Notes: generated by a model not told the origin, from the sequence alone. Shown: positions 26,531-35,734, counted from the first letter of the stretch. The stretch: 64,000 nt of DNA from Oceanimonas smirnovii ATCC BAA-899 (GCF_000381965.1 NZ_KB908462.1:62001-126000); one strand, 5' to 3'. Translations and numbers: made by a program.

Positions 26531-28750
26531 ATGCCCAAGCTCATGCCCAGTCGTCTGGCCAGCGCTATTTCTTTGGTGCTGTTAAACACCGCCACCCTCG
26601 CCACCGCGCAAGCACAGACCGCTCAGGTATTTGATACCGTGGTGGTCAGTGCGTCCGGCTTTGAACAGGACGTTACTGACGCGCCGGCCAGCATTACCGT
26701 TATCGGCCAGCAGGAACTGCAGCAAAAACGTTATGGCAACCTGGCGCAGGCACTGGATGGAGTAGAAGGCATTGATATTCGCCAGGGCACCGGAAAAACC
26801 GGCGGCCTTAATATCAGCATGCGTGGTCTGCCCAGCGAATATACGCTGATCATGATCGACGGCCGCCGCCAGAATACCTCCGGCAACGCCACTCCCAACG
26901 GCTTTAACGACACCGCCACCAGCTTTATACCGCCGCTGTCCGCCATTGAGCGCATTGAAGTGATCCGCGGTCCCATGTCCACCCTGTATGGCTCTGATGC
27001 CATGGGTGGGGTGATCAATATCATCACCAAAAAAGTGGCAAATGAGTGGAGCGGCTCGGTCACCCTGGATCACACCTTCCAGGAAGATCGCGACTACGGC
27101 GATTCAAGTAATGTCAGCTTTTATACTTCCGGCCCGCTGATGGAAGACAAGCTGGGCCTGGCGGTGCGCGGCAGTGTATACGACCGGGGAGCGTCTGATC
27201 TGACCTTTGATAATGGCTCAACCGTCAACAAGCGCGGTGTGTCGCCGGTAGAGGGGCGAAATTATACCATCGGTGGCCGCCTGACCTTTACACCCAACGA
27301 AGATCACGATATTTCTCTGGATATGGAGCGGGGCCGTCAGGTCTATAACAATGACGACTGTCAGCTGGGCACTCTGGATGGTAAAACCGGCGGCAGCGCG
27401 GTAAACGGCTGCTCTCAGGAAGAGCCCACCCAGGCCAACGGCTATAAGGATGAGCTGCGCTTTGAGCGGGATCAGCTGGCGCTTACGCACAGTGCCCGGC
27501 TGGGATTCGGCAACCTTGACAGCAGCATTACCCACAACACCACCGAAACCCTGGGCCGCACCATTCCGGGCGGACGAGCCGGTCAGTCCAACTTCAAACC
27601 TATTGGCAGCAGCTATGATGGTTTTCCCTCCATTATCGTCGGCAATGACCGGGAGCTGAAAGCCACCGAACTGGTTATCGACAGCAAGCTGGTAGCCCCT
27701 GTCGGTGATACCCATATTGCCACCATCGGCGGCCAGTGGCAGGATTCCGAGCTGAAAGACGGTATTTCCACCGAAACCTTTGAGCAAAAATCCTGGGCCT
27801 TGTTTGGTGAAGACGAGTGGATGCTGCGCGACGATCTGGCCCTGACGCTGGGGGCCCGCTATGACCATCATGATGCCTTTGGCGGTCATATCAGCCCCCG
27901 CGGTTATCTGGTATGGAACACCACAGACAACTGGACCCTCAAGGGCGGTGTCAGCAAGGGCTATAAAACCCCCAGTCTGAATGACCTGCATGATGGCATT
28001 AACGGTATTGGCGGACAGGGCACTGTCATTAATATCGGCAACCCGGATCTGCAGCCGGAAACCACCATTAATACCGAAGTAGGTGCCTATTACGACAGCC
28101 TTACAGGCCTCAATGCCAATGTGACCCTGTTCCATACTCAGTTCAGCGATAAAATCGCAGACGGTGATCCCGTCAGTGACCCGCTTTGTGCCGGCAATGC
28201 GGGTGGTACCTGCTCGCAGAAAGTCAACGTGGATAAAGCCGTGACTCAGGGGATAGAGCTGGCTGCCGGCTGGCAGTTTGCTCCGGACTGGAAACTCTCC
28301 GGTAATTACACCCTGACCGACAGCGAGCAGAAAAGCGGTGATAACCAGGGTGAACCTCTGACCAACACGCCCAGACACATGGTTAATGCCAAACTGAGCT
28401 GGAACACCACAGAACAGCTGACCCTGTGGCTGCAGGGTGAATACCGCAGCGATCGCGCCCGCTTCCTCAGCAAGCGTGAAAACCTGGACACCGATCAGCA
28501 GGCCCTGCTCGACGCGGCAGGCGACATTCAGGGCTATGAGCTGTTTCACCTGGGAGGCTCCTATCAGGTATCCGACAAGGTAACCCTGAACGCCACCATT
28601 TATAACCTGCTCGACAAAGACTTCACCACAGGCACTTTCTATAACAATGGTAATGACTGGGCTTCTGATTACACCCAGAGCGGTCGCTCGACGGACGGTG
28701 TGCTGGAAGAAGGCCGTCGTCTCTGGTTGTCTACTAATATTCGTTTCTGA
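26531..28750 (+). CDS. TonB-dependent outer-membrane siderophore receptor
   Basis: 739-residue outer-membrane receptor. A signal peptide ends near TAQAQ, then the TonB box DTVVVSAS, the plug domain (DAPASITVIGQQELQQKRYGN to GGVINIITKK, with the conserved RGPMSTLYGSDAMGG) and a 22-strand barrel ending in Phe (LSTNIRF). It resembles catecholate-type receptors such as FepA/IrgA/BfrH more than haem receptors, since it lacks the haem FRAP/NPNL box. ATG 26531 follows GGAGAG. A Fur box controls it, and a LysR gene is divergent. No periplasmic or ABC partner is adjacent. Confidence 0.92.
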   Translation: MPKLMPSRLASAISLVLLNTATLATAQAQTAQVFDTVVVSASGFEQDVTDAPASITVIGQQELQQKRYGNLAQALDGVEGIDIRQGTGKTGGLNISMRGLPSEYTLIMIDGRRQNTSGNATPNGFNDTATSFIPPLSAIERIEVIRGPMSTLYGSDAMGGVINIITKKVANEWSGSVTLDHTFQEDRDYGDSSNVSFYTSGPLMEDKLGLAVRGSVYDRGASDLTFDNGSTVNKRGVSPVEGRNYTIGGRLTFTPNEDHDISLDMERGRQVYNNDDCQLGTLDGKTGGSAVNGCSQEEPTQANGYKDELRFERDQLALTHSARLGFGNLDSSITHNTTETLGRTIPGGRAGQSNFKPIGSSYDGFPSIIVGNDRELKATELVIDSKLVAPVGDTHIATIGGQWQDSELKDGISTETFEQKSWALFGEDEWMLRDDLALTLGARYDHHDAFGGHISPRGYLVWNTTDNWTLKGGVSKGYKTPSLNDLHDGINGIGGQGTVINIGNPDLQPETTINTEVGAYYDSLTGLNANVTLFHTQFSDKIADGDPVSDPLCAGNAGGTCSQKVNVDKAVTQGIELAAGWQFAPDWKLSGNYTLTDSEQKSGDNQGEPLTNTPRHMVNAKLSWNTTEQLTLWLQGEYRSDRARFLSKRENLDTDQQALLDAAGDIQGYELFHLGGSYQVSDKVTLNATIYNLLDKDFTTGTFYNNGNDWASDYTQSGRSTDGVLEEGRRLWLSTNIRF

Positions 28751-28774
28751 TCACCTGATTTACGCCTGCTGTTT

Positions 28775-28800
28775 AGCCCTCTTGCAAGAGGGCTTTTTTA
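28775..28800 (+). terminator. Receptor gene terminator
   Basis: AGCCCTCTT / AAGAGGGCT stem with a GC loop and a six-base T tract. Confidence 0.9.
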
Positions 28801-28872
28801 TTTGCTTTCTTTAACCATGATTCTTATGTTTAATAAGCCATCGTTTCCTGACTTTTATTCGGTGAGATTTCC

Positions 28873-29658
28873 ATGAATATCGACAACCGGCTTAATGATC
28901 CGCTGTTTGTTCCGGCACCAACCGCCGGCACTCAGTCGCGTCAGGACAACGACAAACAGGAGCGTATTGCTCCGCCTCAGCAGGCCGATGCCTTTGCCGG
29001 TCAGGACGAGCGCCGTGAGCGCGGCGGCGAAGAAATCGCCCTGTATGATGCCCGTGGCCAGAAAACCGGCACTGAAACCGACTCTGCCGATCCCCCTGCA
29101 GACAGCAAAGAAAAAGCCGGGAATGAGCAGGCCAGCACCGAAGCCGGCACTCGCCCCAGCAAACCCTCCGGCGAACCCATGACCGAAGAAGAAGTGCTGG
29201 AGCTGAACGATCTCAAGTTACGGGATCAGGAAGTGCGCACCCATGAACAGCAGCACGCTGCCGTGGGTGGCCAGCATGCAGGCTCGCCCAATTACGAATA
29301 TGAAACCGGCCCCGACGGCAAACAGTATGCGGTAGAAGGCCATGTGCAGGTTGACATGTCACCGGTGCCCGGCGATCCGCAGGCCACCATCGATAAAATG
29401 CAGCAGATAAAGGCGGCTGCCATGGCACCGGCAGAGCCGTCTCAGGCCGACAAGAATGCCGCCGCCCAGGCCGAACAACTCATCGCCCAGGCCCGCGCAG
29501 AGCTGCGGGACGGCAAACAGGAAGACGCCAGCAGCAAACCGGTTTCCTCCGCTGAGCGCGATCCCAACAGTCCCATGCAGCAGCGCAATGAAGTGATTGC
29601 CGGTGTTTATGGCCGCTCGGCCAAACAGCAGGCTCAGGCACTGATCGGCCTGGCATAA
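28873..29658 (+). CDS. SprA-related putative metalloprotease
   Basis: 261 residues. The first 105 are hydrophilic, low in complexity and probably disordered (rich in Gln, Glu, Pro, Asp). The conserved part begins MTEEEVLELNDLKLRDQEV and contains RTHEQQHAAVGG, whose HEQQH is a zinc-peptidase HExxH motif, followed by YEYETGPDGKQYAVEGHV and MSPVPGDPQATI. This is the family annotated as putative metalloprotease CJM1_0395/SprA-related; activity has not been shown to my knowledge. No signal peptide is visible. It is followed four bases later by a second zinc-peptidase-like gene, ygjP. Confidence 0.85.
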   Translation: MNIDNRLNDPLFVPAPTAGTQSRQDNDKQERIAPPQQADAFAGQDERRERGGEEIALYDARGQKTGTETDSADPPADSKEKAGNEQASTEAGTRPSKPSGEPMTEEEVLELNDLKLRDQEVRTHEQQHAAVGGQHAGSPNYEYETGPDGKQYAVEGHVQVDMSPVPGDPQATIDKMQQIKAAAMAPAEPSQADKNAAAQAEQLIAQARAELRDGKQEDASSKPVSSAERDPNSPMQQRNEVIAGVYGRSAKQQAQALIGLA

Positions 29659-29662
29659 TATT

Positions 29663-30163
29663 TTGAGCACTCCAGACTACCTCGCCGGCTATCCGGCATC
29701 TCTGCAGCAACAGGCCGCCAGGCTGGTGACTGATGGCCGTCTTGGCACCTACCTGACGCGAAAATATCCAGAGTCTCATCACGTGCAGAGCGACAAGGCG
29801 CTTTACGATTATGTAAGCGCGCTGAAAAGCCGCTATATGAAAAAAGCAGCGCCGCTTAGTCAGGCTCGCTATGACAGCAAACTGAACGTGGTGAAACAGG
29901 CGCTGGGTCTGCATACCTACCGTGCCCATGTGCAGGGCAACAAACTCAAAACCCGCAACAGCATTACCGTGGCCGCCCTGTTTCGTGAAGCGCCGCCGGA
30001 GTTTTTGCGCATGATAGTCGTTCATGAGCTGGCCCACTTTCGGGAAAAAGGACACGACAAGGCCTTCTATCAACTATGTTGTCATATGGAGCCTGACTAT
30101 CATCAGCTGGAACTGGATACCCGGCTCTGGCTGCTGTGGCGGGATCATGTCAGGCAAGCCTGA
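29663..30163 (+). CDS. ygjP: YgjP-like zinc metallopeptidase (DUF45)
   Basis: 166 residues, collinear with E. coli YgjP from the first codons (STPDYLAGYPASL against SNLTYLQGYPEQL), which supports the TTG start at 29663. The zinc motif is VVHELAHFREKGHDKAFY (HExxH with a downstream His), followed by the nearly invariant QLCCHMEPDYHQLELDTRLW. It is a cytoplasmic WLM/SprT-like fold; its substrate is unknown. It probably forms an operon with the preceding SprA-related gene. Confidence 0.87.
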   Translation: MSTPDYLAGYPASLQQQAARLVTDGRLGTYLTRKYPESHHVQSDKALYDYVSALKSRYMKKAAPLSQARYDSKLNVVKQALGLHTYRAHVQGNKLKTRNSITVAALFREAPPEFLRMIVVHELAHFREKGHDKAFYQLCCHMEPDYHQLELDTRLWLLWRDHVRQA

Positions 30164-30319
30164 GACCGGTTAACAGCGCTTTTTTCAGGCAAGACGTATT
30201 TTTCTTTTAAAAACAATAAAGAACCCGCTCTTTATGTGGAATATACGTATACTCGCCCTCGGGTTCGGGTTCTAGAATTAGCGCTGAGTAACACCCACCT
30301 CCAATCGAGGATAATAACA

Positions 30320-30934
30320 ATGACCAAGACCATACTACTGGGAGCTTTGCTGGGAGCCGGCGCACTTCCTGTGATGGCAGAAATGCCGCCGCAGGCGGGT
30401 GTCTGTGTCAGTTGTCATATGGCCAACGGCCTTGGCATGGCCAATGTGGCCCCTTCCATTGCCGGTATGCCGGCTCCTTATCTGGCAGAGCAGCTGCGCC
30501 ACTTTCAGAGCGGAGCTCGCAATAATGCCATTATGAAGCCCATGGCCATGATGCTGGACGACGCCGGTGTTGAGGCCGTCAGTCAGTGGTTTGCCAGCCT
30601 GCCGGTATCACTGCCGGACAACCCGGCTTTTCGCGGTGAAAAACCGGCACCACAACACATGGAGCTGGGCGAGAAACTGGCCTATCAGGGCGACTGGCAG
30701 CGTGATTTGCCAAGTTGTGTGGCCTGTCATGGACCGGAAGGCGTCGGTGTGGGTGAGGTATTTCCTCATCTGGCCGGCCAGCACGCCGACTATATAGAGA
30801 GCCAGCTTAAAGCCTGGCAAAGCGGCAGCCGTGCTACCGACACTCACGGCCTGATGGCCCCGGTGGCCAAAAAGCTGACGGCAGAAGAAATTACCGCCGT
30901 TGCCAGCTACTTCGCAAGCCTGGGAGGTCAGTAA
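30320..30934 (+). CDS. tsdB: Dihaem cytochrome c4-like protein, TsdB candidate
   Basis: 204 residues with a signal peptide ending LPVMA and two c-type haem sites, CVSCH and CVACH, each in a cytochrome c4-like half (GMPAPYLAEQLRHFQSG and GQHADYIESQLKAWQSG repeat each other). ATG 30320 has GAGGA upstream. It is separated by one base from the TsdA-like gene. A c4-type electron acceptor just before tsdA is the arrangement described for TsdBA in Pseudomonas stutzeri. It should pass electrons between TsdA and the respiratory chain in the periplasm. About 70 bp upstream is the palindrome TATACGTATA. Confidence 0.83.
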   Translation: MTKTILLGALLGAGALPVMAEMPPQAGVCVSCHMANGLGMANVAPSIAGMPAPYLAEQLRHFQSGARNNAIMKPMAMMLDDAGVEAVSQWFASLPVSLPDNPAFRGEKPAPQHMELGEKLAYQGDWQRDLPSCVACHGPEGVGVGEVFPHLAGQHADYIESQLKAWQSGSRATDTHGLMAPVAKKLTAEEITAVASYFASLGGQ

Positions 30935-30935
30935 C

Positions 30936-32003
30936 ATGAACCGAATTTCTGCCATTATGCTGGGCCTGACACTGGCTGGTGTCACTGCAGCTCATGCCCA
31001 GAGCACTGCTCAGCCGGCCAATCTGGAAAAACTGGCCATTCAGGAAGAGCTCCCTGTAGGCAAGGCGGCCGGTGAATATCCGGCTCCTCCCGGCTGGGAC
31101 AAACTGCCGGAAGGTGAGTTCGGTGAGCGAGTGATCCGTGGCTATAACTATTTTGTTAACACTCAGTCACTGTCTCCGGAGTTTGTCGGTAACGGTCTTA
31201 ACTGCGTCAACTGCCACATGGATGCCGGCAAAAAAGAAAATGCCGCGCCGCTGTGGGCGGCTTATATGAGTTACCCCGCTTACCGAAAAAAGAATGACCG
31301 CATCAACAGCTATGAAGAGCGTATTCAGGGCTGCTTTCTGTATTCCATGAACGGAACACCGCCTGAGCATATGAACCCGGTGCTGGTTGATTTGTCTGCC
31401 TACGCCTACTGGCTGGCTCAGGGCACCATGACCGGTGAACAGTTTGATCCGGCCACCATGCCCATTCCCGGCGATGAGGACCTGGTAAAAGGCGGCAAAC
31501 GTGATGACTTCCCCTTTATGCAGGCTTATCTGGATAATGGCGGCACCGCTGAAGTGAAAACGCCGGGCCGGGGCTACCCCAAGTTGTCTGACCCCGGGCA
31601 GGAGCCTGATATTACCCGTGGCAAAGCCGTATATGCACAGGAATGTGCTGTATGTCATGGTGCCAATGGTGAAGGTCAGAAAGTGAATGACCGCTATGTA
31701 TTCCCGCCGCTGTGGGGGCCGGACACCTATAACTGGGGTGCCGGCATGCAGCGGGTGAATACGGCCGCTTACTTTATTCACAAAAACATGCCCCTGGGGC
31801 AGCCCGAGAAACTCACCGAGCAGCAGGCCTGGGACGTGGCCATGTATCTTGACACTCAGGAGCGCCCGCAAGATCCGCGTAACAAGGGCTCACTGGAAGA
31901 AACCGTGGAAAAATTTCACGGTGGATACAGCCAGTATGGCAAGGAGTTCAATGGCAGCGTGCTGGGCACTGCCAGCTATCCCAACCATCCGAACAAGCCG
32001 TAA
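30936..32003 (+). CDS. tsdA: Thiosulfate dehydrogenase/tetrathionate reductase TsdA
   Basis: 355-residue periplasmic dihaem cytochrome that interconverts thiosulfate and tetrathionate. After a signal peptide (ending AAHA) come the first haem site LNCVNCH, the conserved RIQGCFLYSMNG, whose Cys is the unusual axial ligand of the catalytic haem in studied TsdA proteins, and the second haem site ECAVCHGANGEG. Later come VFPPLWGPDTYNWGAGM and HKNMPLGQ (distal ligand region). ATG 30936 follows GGGAGG. With the upstream c4 gene it makes a complete tsdBA unit. Direction of the reaction in vivo is open. Confidence 0.88.
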   Translation: MNRISAIMLGLTLAGVTAAHAQSTAQPANLEKLAIQEELPVGKAAGEYPAPPGWDKLPEGEFGERVIRGYNYFVNTQSLSPEFVGNGLNCVNCHMDAGKKENAAPLWAAYMSYPAYRKKNDRINSYEERIQGCFLYSMNGTPPEHMNPVLVDLSAYAYWLAQGTMTGEQFDPATMPIPGDEDLVKGGKRDDFPFMQAYLDNGGTAEVKTPGRGYPKLSDPGQEPDITRGKAVYAQECAVCHGANGEGQKVNDRYVFPPLWGPDTYNWGAGMQRVNTAAYFIHKNMPLGQPEKLTEQQAWDVAMYLDTQERPQDPRNKGSLEETVEKFHGGYSQYGKEFNGSVLGTASYPNHPNKP

Positions 32004-32014
32004 TCACACTGCAC

Positions 32015-32046
32015 AAAAAAGGCCGGAATATTCCGGCCTTTTTATT
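32015..32046. terminator. Bidirectional terminator between tsdA and the YbdG-type channel
   Basis: AAAAAGGCCGGAATATTCCGGCCTTTTT, a perfect palindrome flanked by A and T runs. Confidence 0.9.
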
Positions 32047-33332
32047 TACATCACCTTTTTCAGCTTTGGCTGCTCATGGTGAGCCAGCATGCGCATATCA
32101 TAACCGGTGGGAGTTTGATGTACTCGCAGATCAAACTCGGGTAGCACCGCAAAGATATGATCGAAAATATCAGACTGTATGCCCTCATAAACTACCCAGC
32201 TGGTGGTATTGGTAAACGCATAAATTTCAACAGGAATACCATTACTGCTGGCTTCCAGCTGACGCACCATCAGGGTCATTTGCTGATGGATATGCGGGTG
32301 CTCGCGCAGCATCACTCCAAGGTACGCTCTGAAGGTGCCGAGGTTGGTCAGCCGCCGGCCATTCACCAGCAGGCTCATGTCTGTCTGCTTTTCACTGTTA
32401 TAACGTGTGATTTCCTGTACTTTTTCATTCAGATAATCACCGAGCAAGCGAGACTTCTGCAGCCGCTGAATATCGTCTTCGTTAAGAAAGCGCACGCTGC
32501 TGGCGTCGAGCAGCACGCTGCGCTTGATGCGCCGGCCGCCAGATTCGCTCATGCCCCGCCAGTTTTTAAAGGAGTCGGAAATAAGGGCATAAGTGGGAAT
32601 GGTGGTAATGGTGTGGTCCCAGTTCTGTACTTTTACGGTGGTCAGGCCAATATCAATCACTTCGCCGTCGGCACCGTAACGCCCCATTTCCAGCCAGTCC
32701 CCCACCGCCAGCATGTCGTTGGCTGAAAGCTGAATACCTGCCACCAGCCCCATGATGGGGTCTTTAAATACCAGCATCAGCACGGCCGTCATGGCACCCA
32801 GACCACTCAGCAGGATCACCGGTGACTTGCCGATCAGGGCAGAGATAATCAGCAGGCCAATAAAGATACTGGCAATCAGTTTTATGCTCTGAAAAATACC
32901 CCGCAACGGAAAAGTCCGCATTGCCGGACGCTGACGAAAAATATCCAGCAACGCATCCAGCAGGGAATAAAGCGATAATAAGGCGTAGAGCAGGATCCAC
33001 ATATTTACCGCGGTCTGAATGGCAGGTAATAATATGGTATCGCCTTTTAGCCAGAGCCCGGCTTGTATGTAAATAATGATGCCCTGCAGAGTCAGTGCCA
33101 GCCGGCCAAATAATTTGCGCTCAAAAAAGGCCCGCCGCCAGATGCGCTGCGTGCCCCGGGTGCGCCCTTCCACCCAGCGTAATACCACCCTGTGCAGCAC
33201 AAAGTGAATGCCAAGCGAAATGATAACAATCAGTGCCAGCGCAATACCGGTATAGGCCAGCTTGGCAAACTGGGGAACGTATTGATTCAGCCAGGGCAAC
33301 AACCAGCCTTCCAGATCTTTTACCTCATCCAT
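32046..33332 (-). CDS. MscS-family mechanosensitive channel, YbdG type
   Basis: About 428 residues. Five hydrophobic N-terminal spans precede the pore-lining helix and MscS beta domain (LLSGLGAMTAVLMLVFKDPIMGLVAGIQL, then VGDWLEMGRYGADGEVIDIG and NWDHTITTIPTYALISDSFKNW). Length and the long C-terminal domain with GRRLTNLGTFRAYL match E. coli YbdG (MscM). It releases solutes under osmotic down-shock. ATG 33332 is chosen; a GTG nine bases earlier is possible. It ends at the terminator shared with tsdA. Confidence 0.88.
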   Translation of the reverse strand: MDEVKDLEGWLLPWLNQYVPQFAKLAYTGIALALIVIISLGIHFVLHRVVLRWVEGRTRGTQRIWRRAFFERKLFGRLALTLQGIIIYIQAGLWLKGDTILLPAIQTAVNMWILLYALLSLYSLLDALLDIFRQRPAMRTFPLRGIFQSIKLIASIFIGLLIISALIGKSPVILLSGLGAMTAVLMLVFKDPIMGLVAGIQLSANDMLAVGDWLEMGRYGADGEVIDIGLTTVKVQNWDHTITTIPTYALISDSFKNWRGMSESGGRRIKRSVLLDASSVRFLNEDDIQRLQKSRLLGDYLNEKVQEITRYNSEKQTDMSLLVNGRRLTNLGTFRAYLGVMLREHPHIHQQMTLMVRQLEASSNGIPVEIYAFTNTTSWVVYEGIQSDIFDHIFAVLPEFDLRVHQTPTGYDMRMLAHHEQPKLKKVM

Positions 33333-33390
33333 TGCTCTCACTCACAGGTTAAATAGTCAGCCATCATGCTACCGGCTGACATAGTACTCA

Positions 33391-34068
33391 TCAATTAGCC
33401 GGGCCATAACGATAGGCTCCGCCTGCTTTCAGGGCTTTACGGTAAGCTGGCCTGGCCTGCAGCGCCGCCACATAGGCTTGCAGCCTGGGGTAGCTGTCGG
33501 CCAGCTCGGGGTTGCTGATCACGGTTTCCAGCGGAAAACTCATCTGAATATCGGCAGCACTGAACTGCTCACCCAGCATCCATTCATGACAGGCAAGGTG
33601 ATCCGCCACAAAATTAAGGTGAGTATGTATCTGCTTGTCAAGAAAGGCACTGTTAACACCTGCCACTATTTTTTTCACCAGCGGCTTCACAAAAAACGGC
33701 ATGGGAGCCTGTTTTACCCGCTCGAACACAAAGCGCATCAGCAGCGGCGGCATCAGCGAGCCTTCAGCATAGTGCAGCCAGTACACATAATCCCACCAGA
33801 TGTCGGTGCCGTGCTCGGGCAACAGCTGCTTTGCACCGTAACGCTGGGCCAGATAATCCACAATGGCACCCGACTCTGCCAGAGTGAGGTTGCCGTCCGT
33901 GATCACCGGTGACTTGCCCAGGGCATGCACACGCTTCAGGCTATCGGGGGCAAGGCCTGAACCGGCGTTGCGGGAGTAACGGGCCAGCTCATATTCAAGG
34001 CCCAGCTCTTCCAGCAACCACAGAATGCGCTGAGCGCGGGAGTCTTCCAGATAATGCAGAGTAATCAT
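33391..34068 (-). CDS. Glutathione S-transferase family protein
   Basis: 225 residues. The thioredoxin-like N-terminal domain (LHYLEDSRAQRILWLLEELGL, HALGKSPVITDGNLTLAESGAIVDYL) carries the cis-Pro and glutathione gamma-glutamyl site (ESGA). The C-terminal helical domain contains the N-capping segment FSAADIQMSFPLE. Ser10 of DSRAQRI is the likely catalytic residue. It is divergent from the DUF3360-like permease with an inverted repeat between them. Substrate unknown. Confidence 0.88.
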   Translation of the reverse strand: MITLHYLEDSRAQRILWLLEELGLEYELARYSRNAGSGLAPDSLKRVHALGKSPVITDGNLTLAESGAIVDYLAQRYGAKQLLPEHGTDIWWDYVYWLHYAEGSLMPPLLMRFVFERVKQAPMPFFVKPLVKKIVAGVNSAFLDKQIHTHLNFVADHLACHEWMLGEQFSAADIQMSFPLETVISNPELADSYPRLQAYVAALQARPAYRKALKAGGAYRYGPAN

Positions 34069-34109
34069 GAATATCTCCGTTTCACGTTGAATGATTTGTC
34101 TTGCATCAA

Positions 34110-34155
34110 GAATGTAACAGTTATGTTTTAAGACTTATGTCGAATAGTTACATTC
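34110..34155. promoter_or_regulatory. Inverted repeat in the GST/permease divergent promoter
   Basis: GAATGTAAC (34110-34118) and GTTACATTC (34147-34155) are exact inverted copies, and a second palindrome CGAAT-N6-ATTCG overlaps the right arm. This looks like an operator for a dimeric regulator. No regulator gene is adjacent. Confidence 0.45.
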
Positions 34156-34219
34156 GTTAACAGACGCTAGCATGCCTTGTGATTAAACAGGGAAAGTATT
34201 ATTCATCGAGGAGATGATC

Positions 34220-35683
34220 ATGTCTGAAGCACCCTCCCAGACCTACCGCTCCCAGCGCAAGCCCCGCAAAGATTTCGACAGCCGGGCCGCCTATCTGGAG
34301 CATGAGCTGTCTATATTGTCGCCCCGCCGCTGGGGGATCAACCTGCCATTTCGTGACTACAGCTTTGAGTTCGAAGATTTTGTACCGGCACTGGCGGCGA
34401 CTATCGGCAAAATTGTTATGGTTGCCGCCGTGGTCGCGGCCTTTGCCGGTCCGCTGGGGCTGAGTGACGCTTTTGTAGTAGAAAACGTTCGCTTTGAAAT
34501 GCTGATAGCGGCCTTGCTGTTCGTGATTCTGTTTTCGGGCTTTATTAACCCCAACGCCAACCTGGCCGGCACCCACGGCCCCATGATTCCGCTGATCCCG
34601 CTGATTGTAGCCTCGGGGGGGCACCCGCTGGCGCTGGGCTTGCTGGTGGGGCTGTTTGGCTTAATTCTCAGTTTAACCAAAGGCGGCAGTAAACTGATGG
34701 CGCTCACCAGTGATGGTGTACGCGGCGGCCTGCTGATTTATCTGGGGGCCATGGGCCTGCTCAGCCAGATCAAGGCACTGACCGCATGGGCCAACGGCAT
34801 TGATATGGGCTACGTCGCCTTTGTGGTCATTTTGAGCACCATTATCATGTATGCCCTGCTGGCCCGGCTGGAAATGCGCTGGCTGTCCATTCCGCTGGGC
34901 TCCGGTATTGCCTTTATTATTGCCATTGCCCTGGGCGCACCCTTTGAGTTTGTGACCGAGCCCGGCATTCCCAACCTGAGCCCGTCTTATTGGTGGGGTG
35001 AGAACACCGGCTGGCAGATGGGCTGGCCCGAGCTGCATCACTTTGTGAGTGTGGCACCCTTTGCGGTGCTGGCAGTAGCCATGTGGTCTCCTGACTTTAT
35101 GGGCCAGCGGGTTTTCCAGGAGCTGAACTATCCCAAAAAAGCCACCAAGGTACTGATGAACGTGGACGACACCATGGGTGTGGCCTCGGTACGCCAGGCT
35201 GTAGGCAGTGTGCTGGGTGGCGGTAATCTGGCCTCTTCCTGGGGGACTTATATTATTCCGGCGGCCATTGCCAAGCGCCCCATTCCGGCGGGTGCCGTAC
35301 TGACCGGCATTCTGTGTGTGATTGCCGCACTCTGGGGTTACCCCATGGATCTGGCGGTGTGGGCACCGGTGTTGCGGGTAGCGCTGATTGTGGGTGTATT
35401 TATGCCACTGCTGGAAGCGGGCATGCAGATGACCCGTAACACTACCAGCAGCCAGTCTGCCGGGATTGTGGTGTTCGCCTCCGCGTTTGTTAACCCGGTA
35501 TTTGGCTGGTCCATGACCATGCTGCTGGATAACCTGGGTCTGATTGGTGACAAGGAGCGCGGCAAGAAACTGCGACTGATGGACCGCTGGGTGATTCCGG
35601 GTATTACCTTTGTCATTCTGCTGGCCATTATGGCGGCGGTGGGCATGCTGCCGGGTATTCCGGCGCTGATTACCGCAGAATAA
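34220..35683 (+). CDS. DUF3360-like multi-spanning membrane protein
   Basis: 487 residues with a hydrophilic N-terminus (about 1-50) and about 11-12 hydrophobic spans. The conserved stretches FINPNANLAGTHGPMIPLIPLI, LTKGGSKLMALTSDGVRGGLLIYLG and TSSQSAGIVVFASAFVNPVFGW suggest a transporter of the broad SulP/NCS2-like fold. I believe it is the family filed as DUF3360, from memory. The residues after the third span (THGPMIPL) resemble the substrate loop of such carriers. ATG 34220 has GAGGAG six bases upstream. Substrate is unknown; an anion or nucleobase is a guess. Confidence 0.75.
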   Translation: MSEAPSQTYRSQRKPRKDFDSRAAYLEHELSILSPRRWGINLPFRDYSFEFEDFVPALAATIGKIVMVAAVVAAFAGPLGLSDAFVVENVRFEMLIAALLFVILFSGFINPNANLAGTHGPMIPLIPLIVASGGHPLALGLLVGLFGLILSLTKGGSKLMALTSDGVRGGLLIYLGAMGLLSQIKALTAWANGIDMGYVAFVVILSTIIMYALLARLEMRWLSIPLGSGIAFIIAIALGAPFEFVTEPGIPNLSPSYWWGENTGWQMGWPELHHFVSVAPFAVLAVAMWSPDFMGQRVFQELNYPKKATKVLMNVDDTMGVASVRQAVGSVLGGGNLASSWGTYIIPAAIAKRPIPAGAVLTGILCVIAALWGYPMDLAVWAPVLRVALIVGVFMPLLEAGMQMTRNTTSSQSAGIVVFASAFVNPVFGWSMTMLLDNLGLIGDKERGKKLRLMDRWVIPGITFVILLAIMAAVGMLPGIPALITAE

Positions 35684-35703
35684 TCCTTACGTTGATACAA
35701 TAA

Positions 35704-35732
35704 CAGCCGGAGCAAAGCTCCGGCTTTTTGTT
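35704..35732 (+). terminator. Permease terminator
   Basis: AGCCGGAGC / GCTCCGGCT stem followed by TTTTTG. It sits just before the convergent sbcC stop. Confidence 0.88.
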
Positions 35733-35734
35733 GC

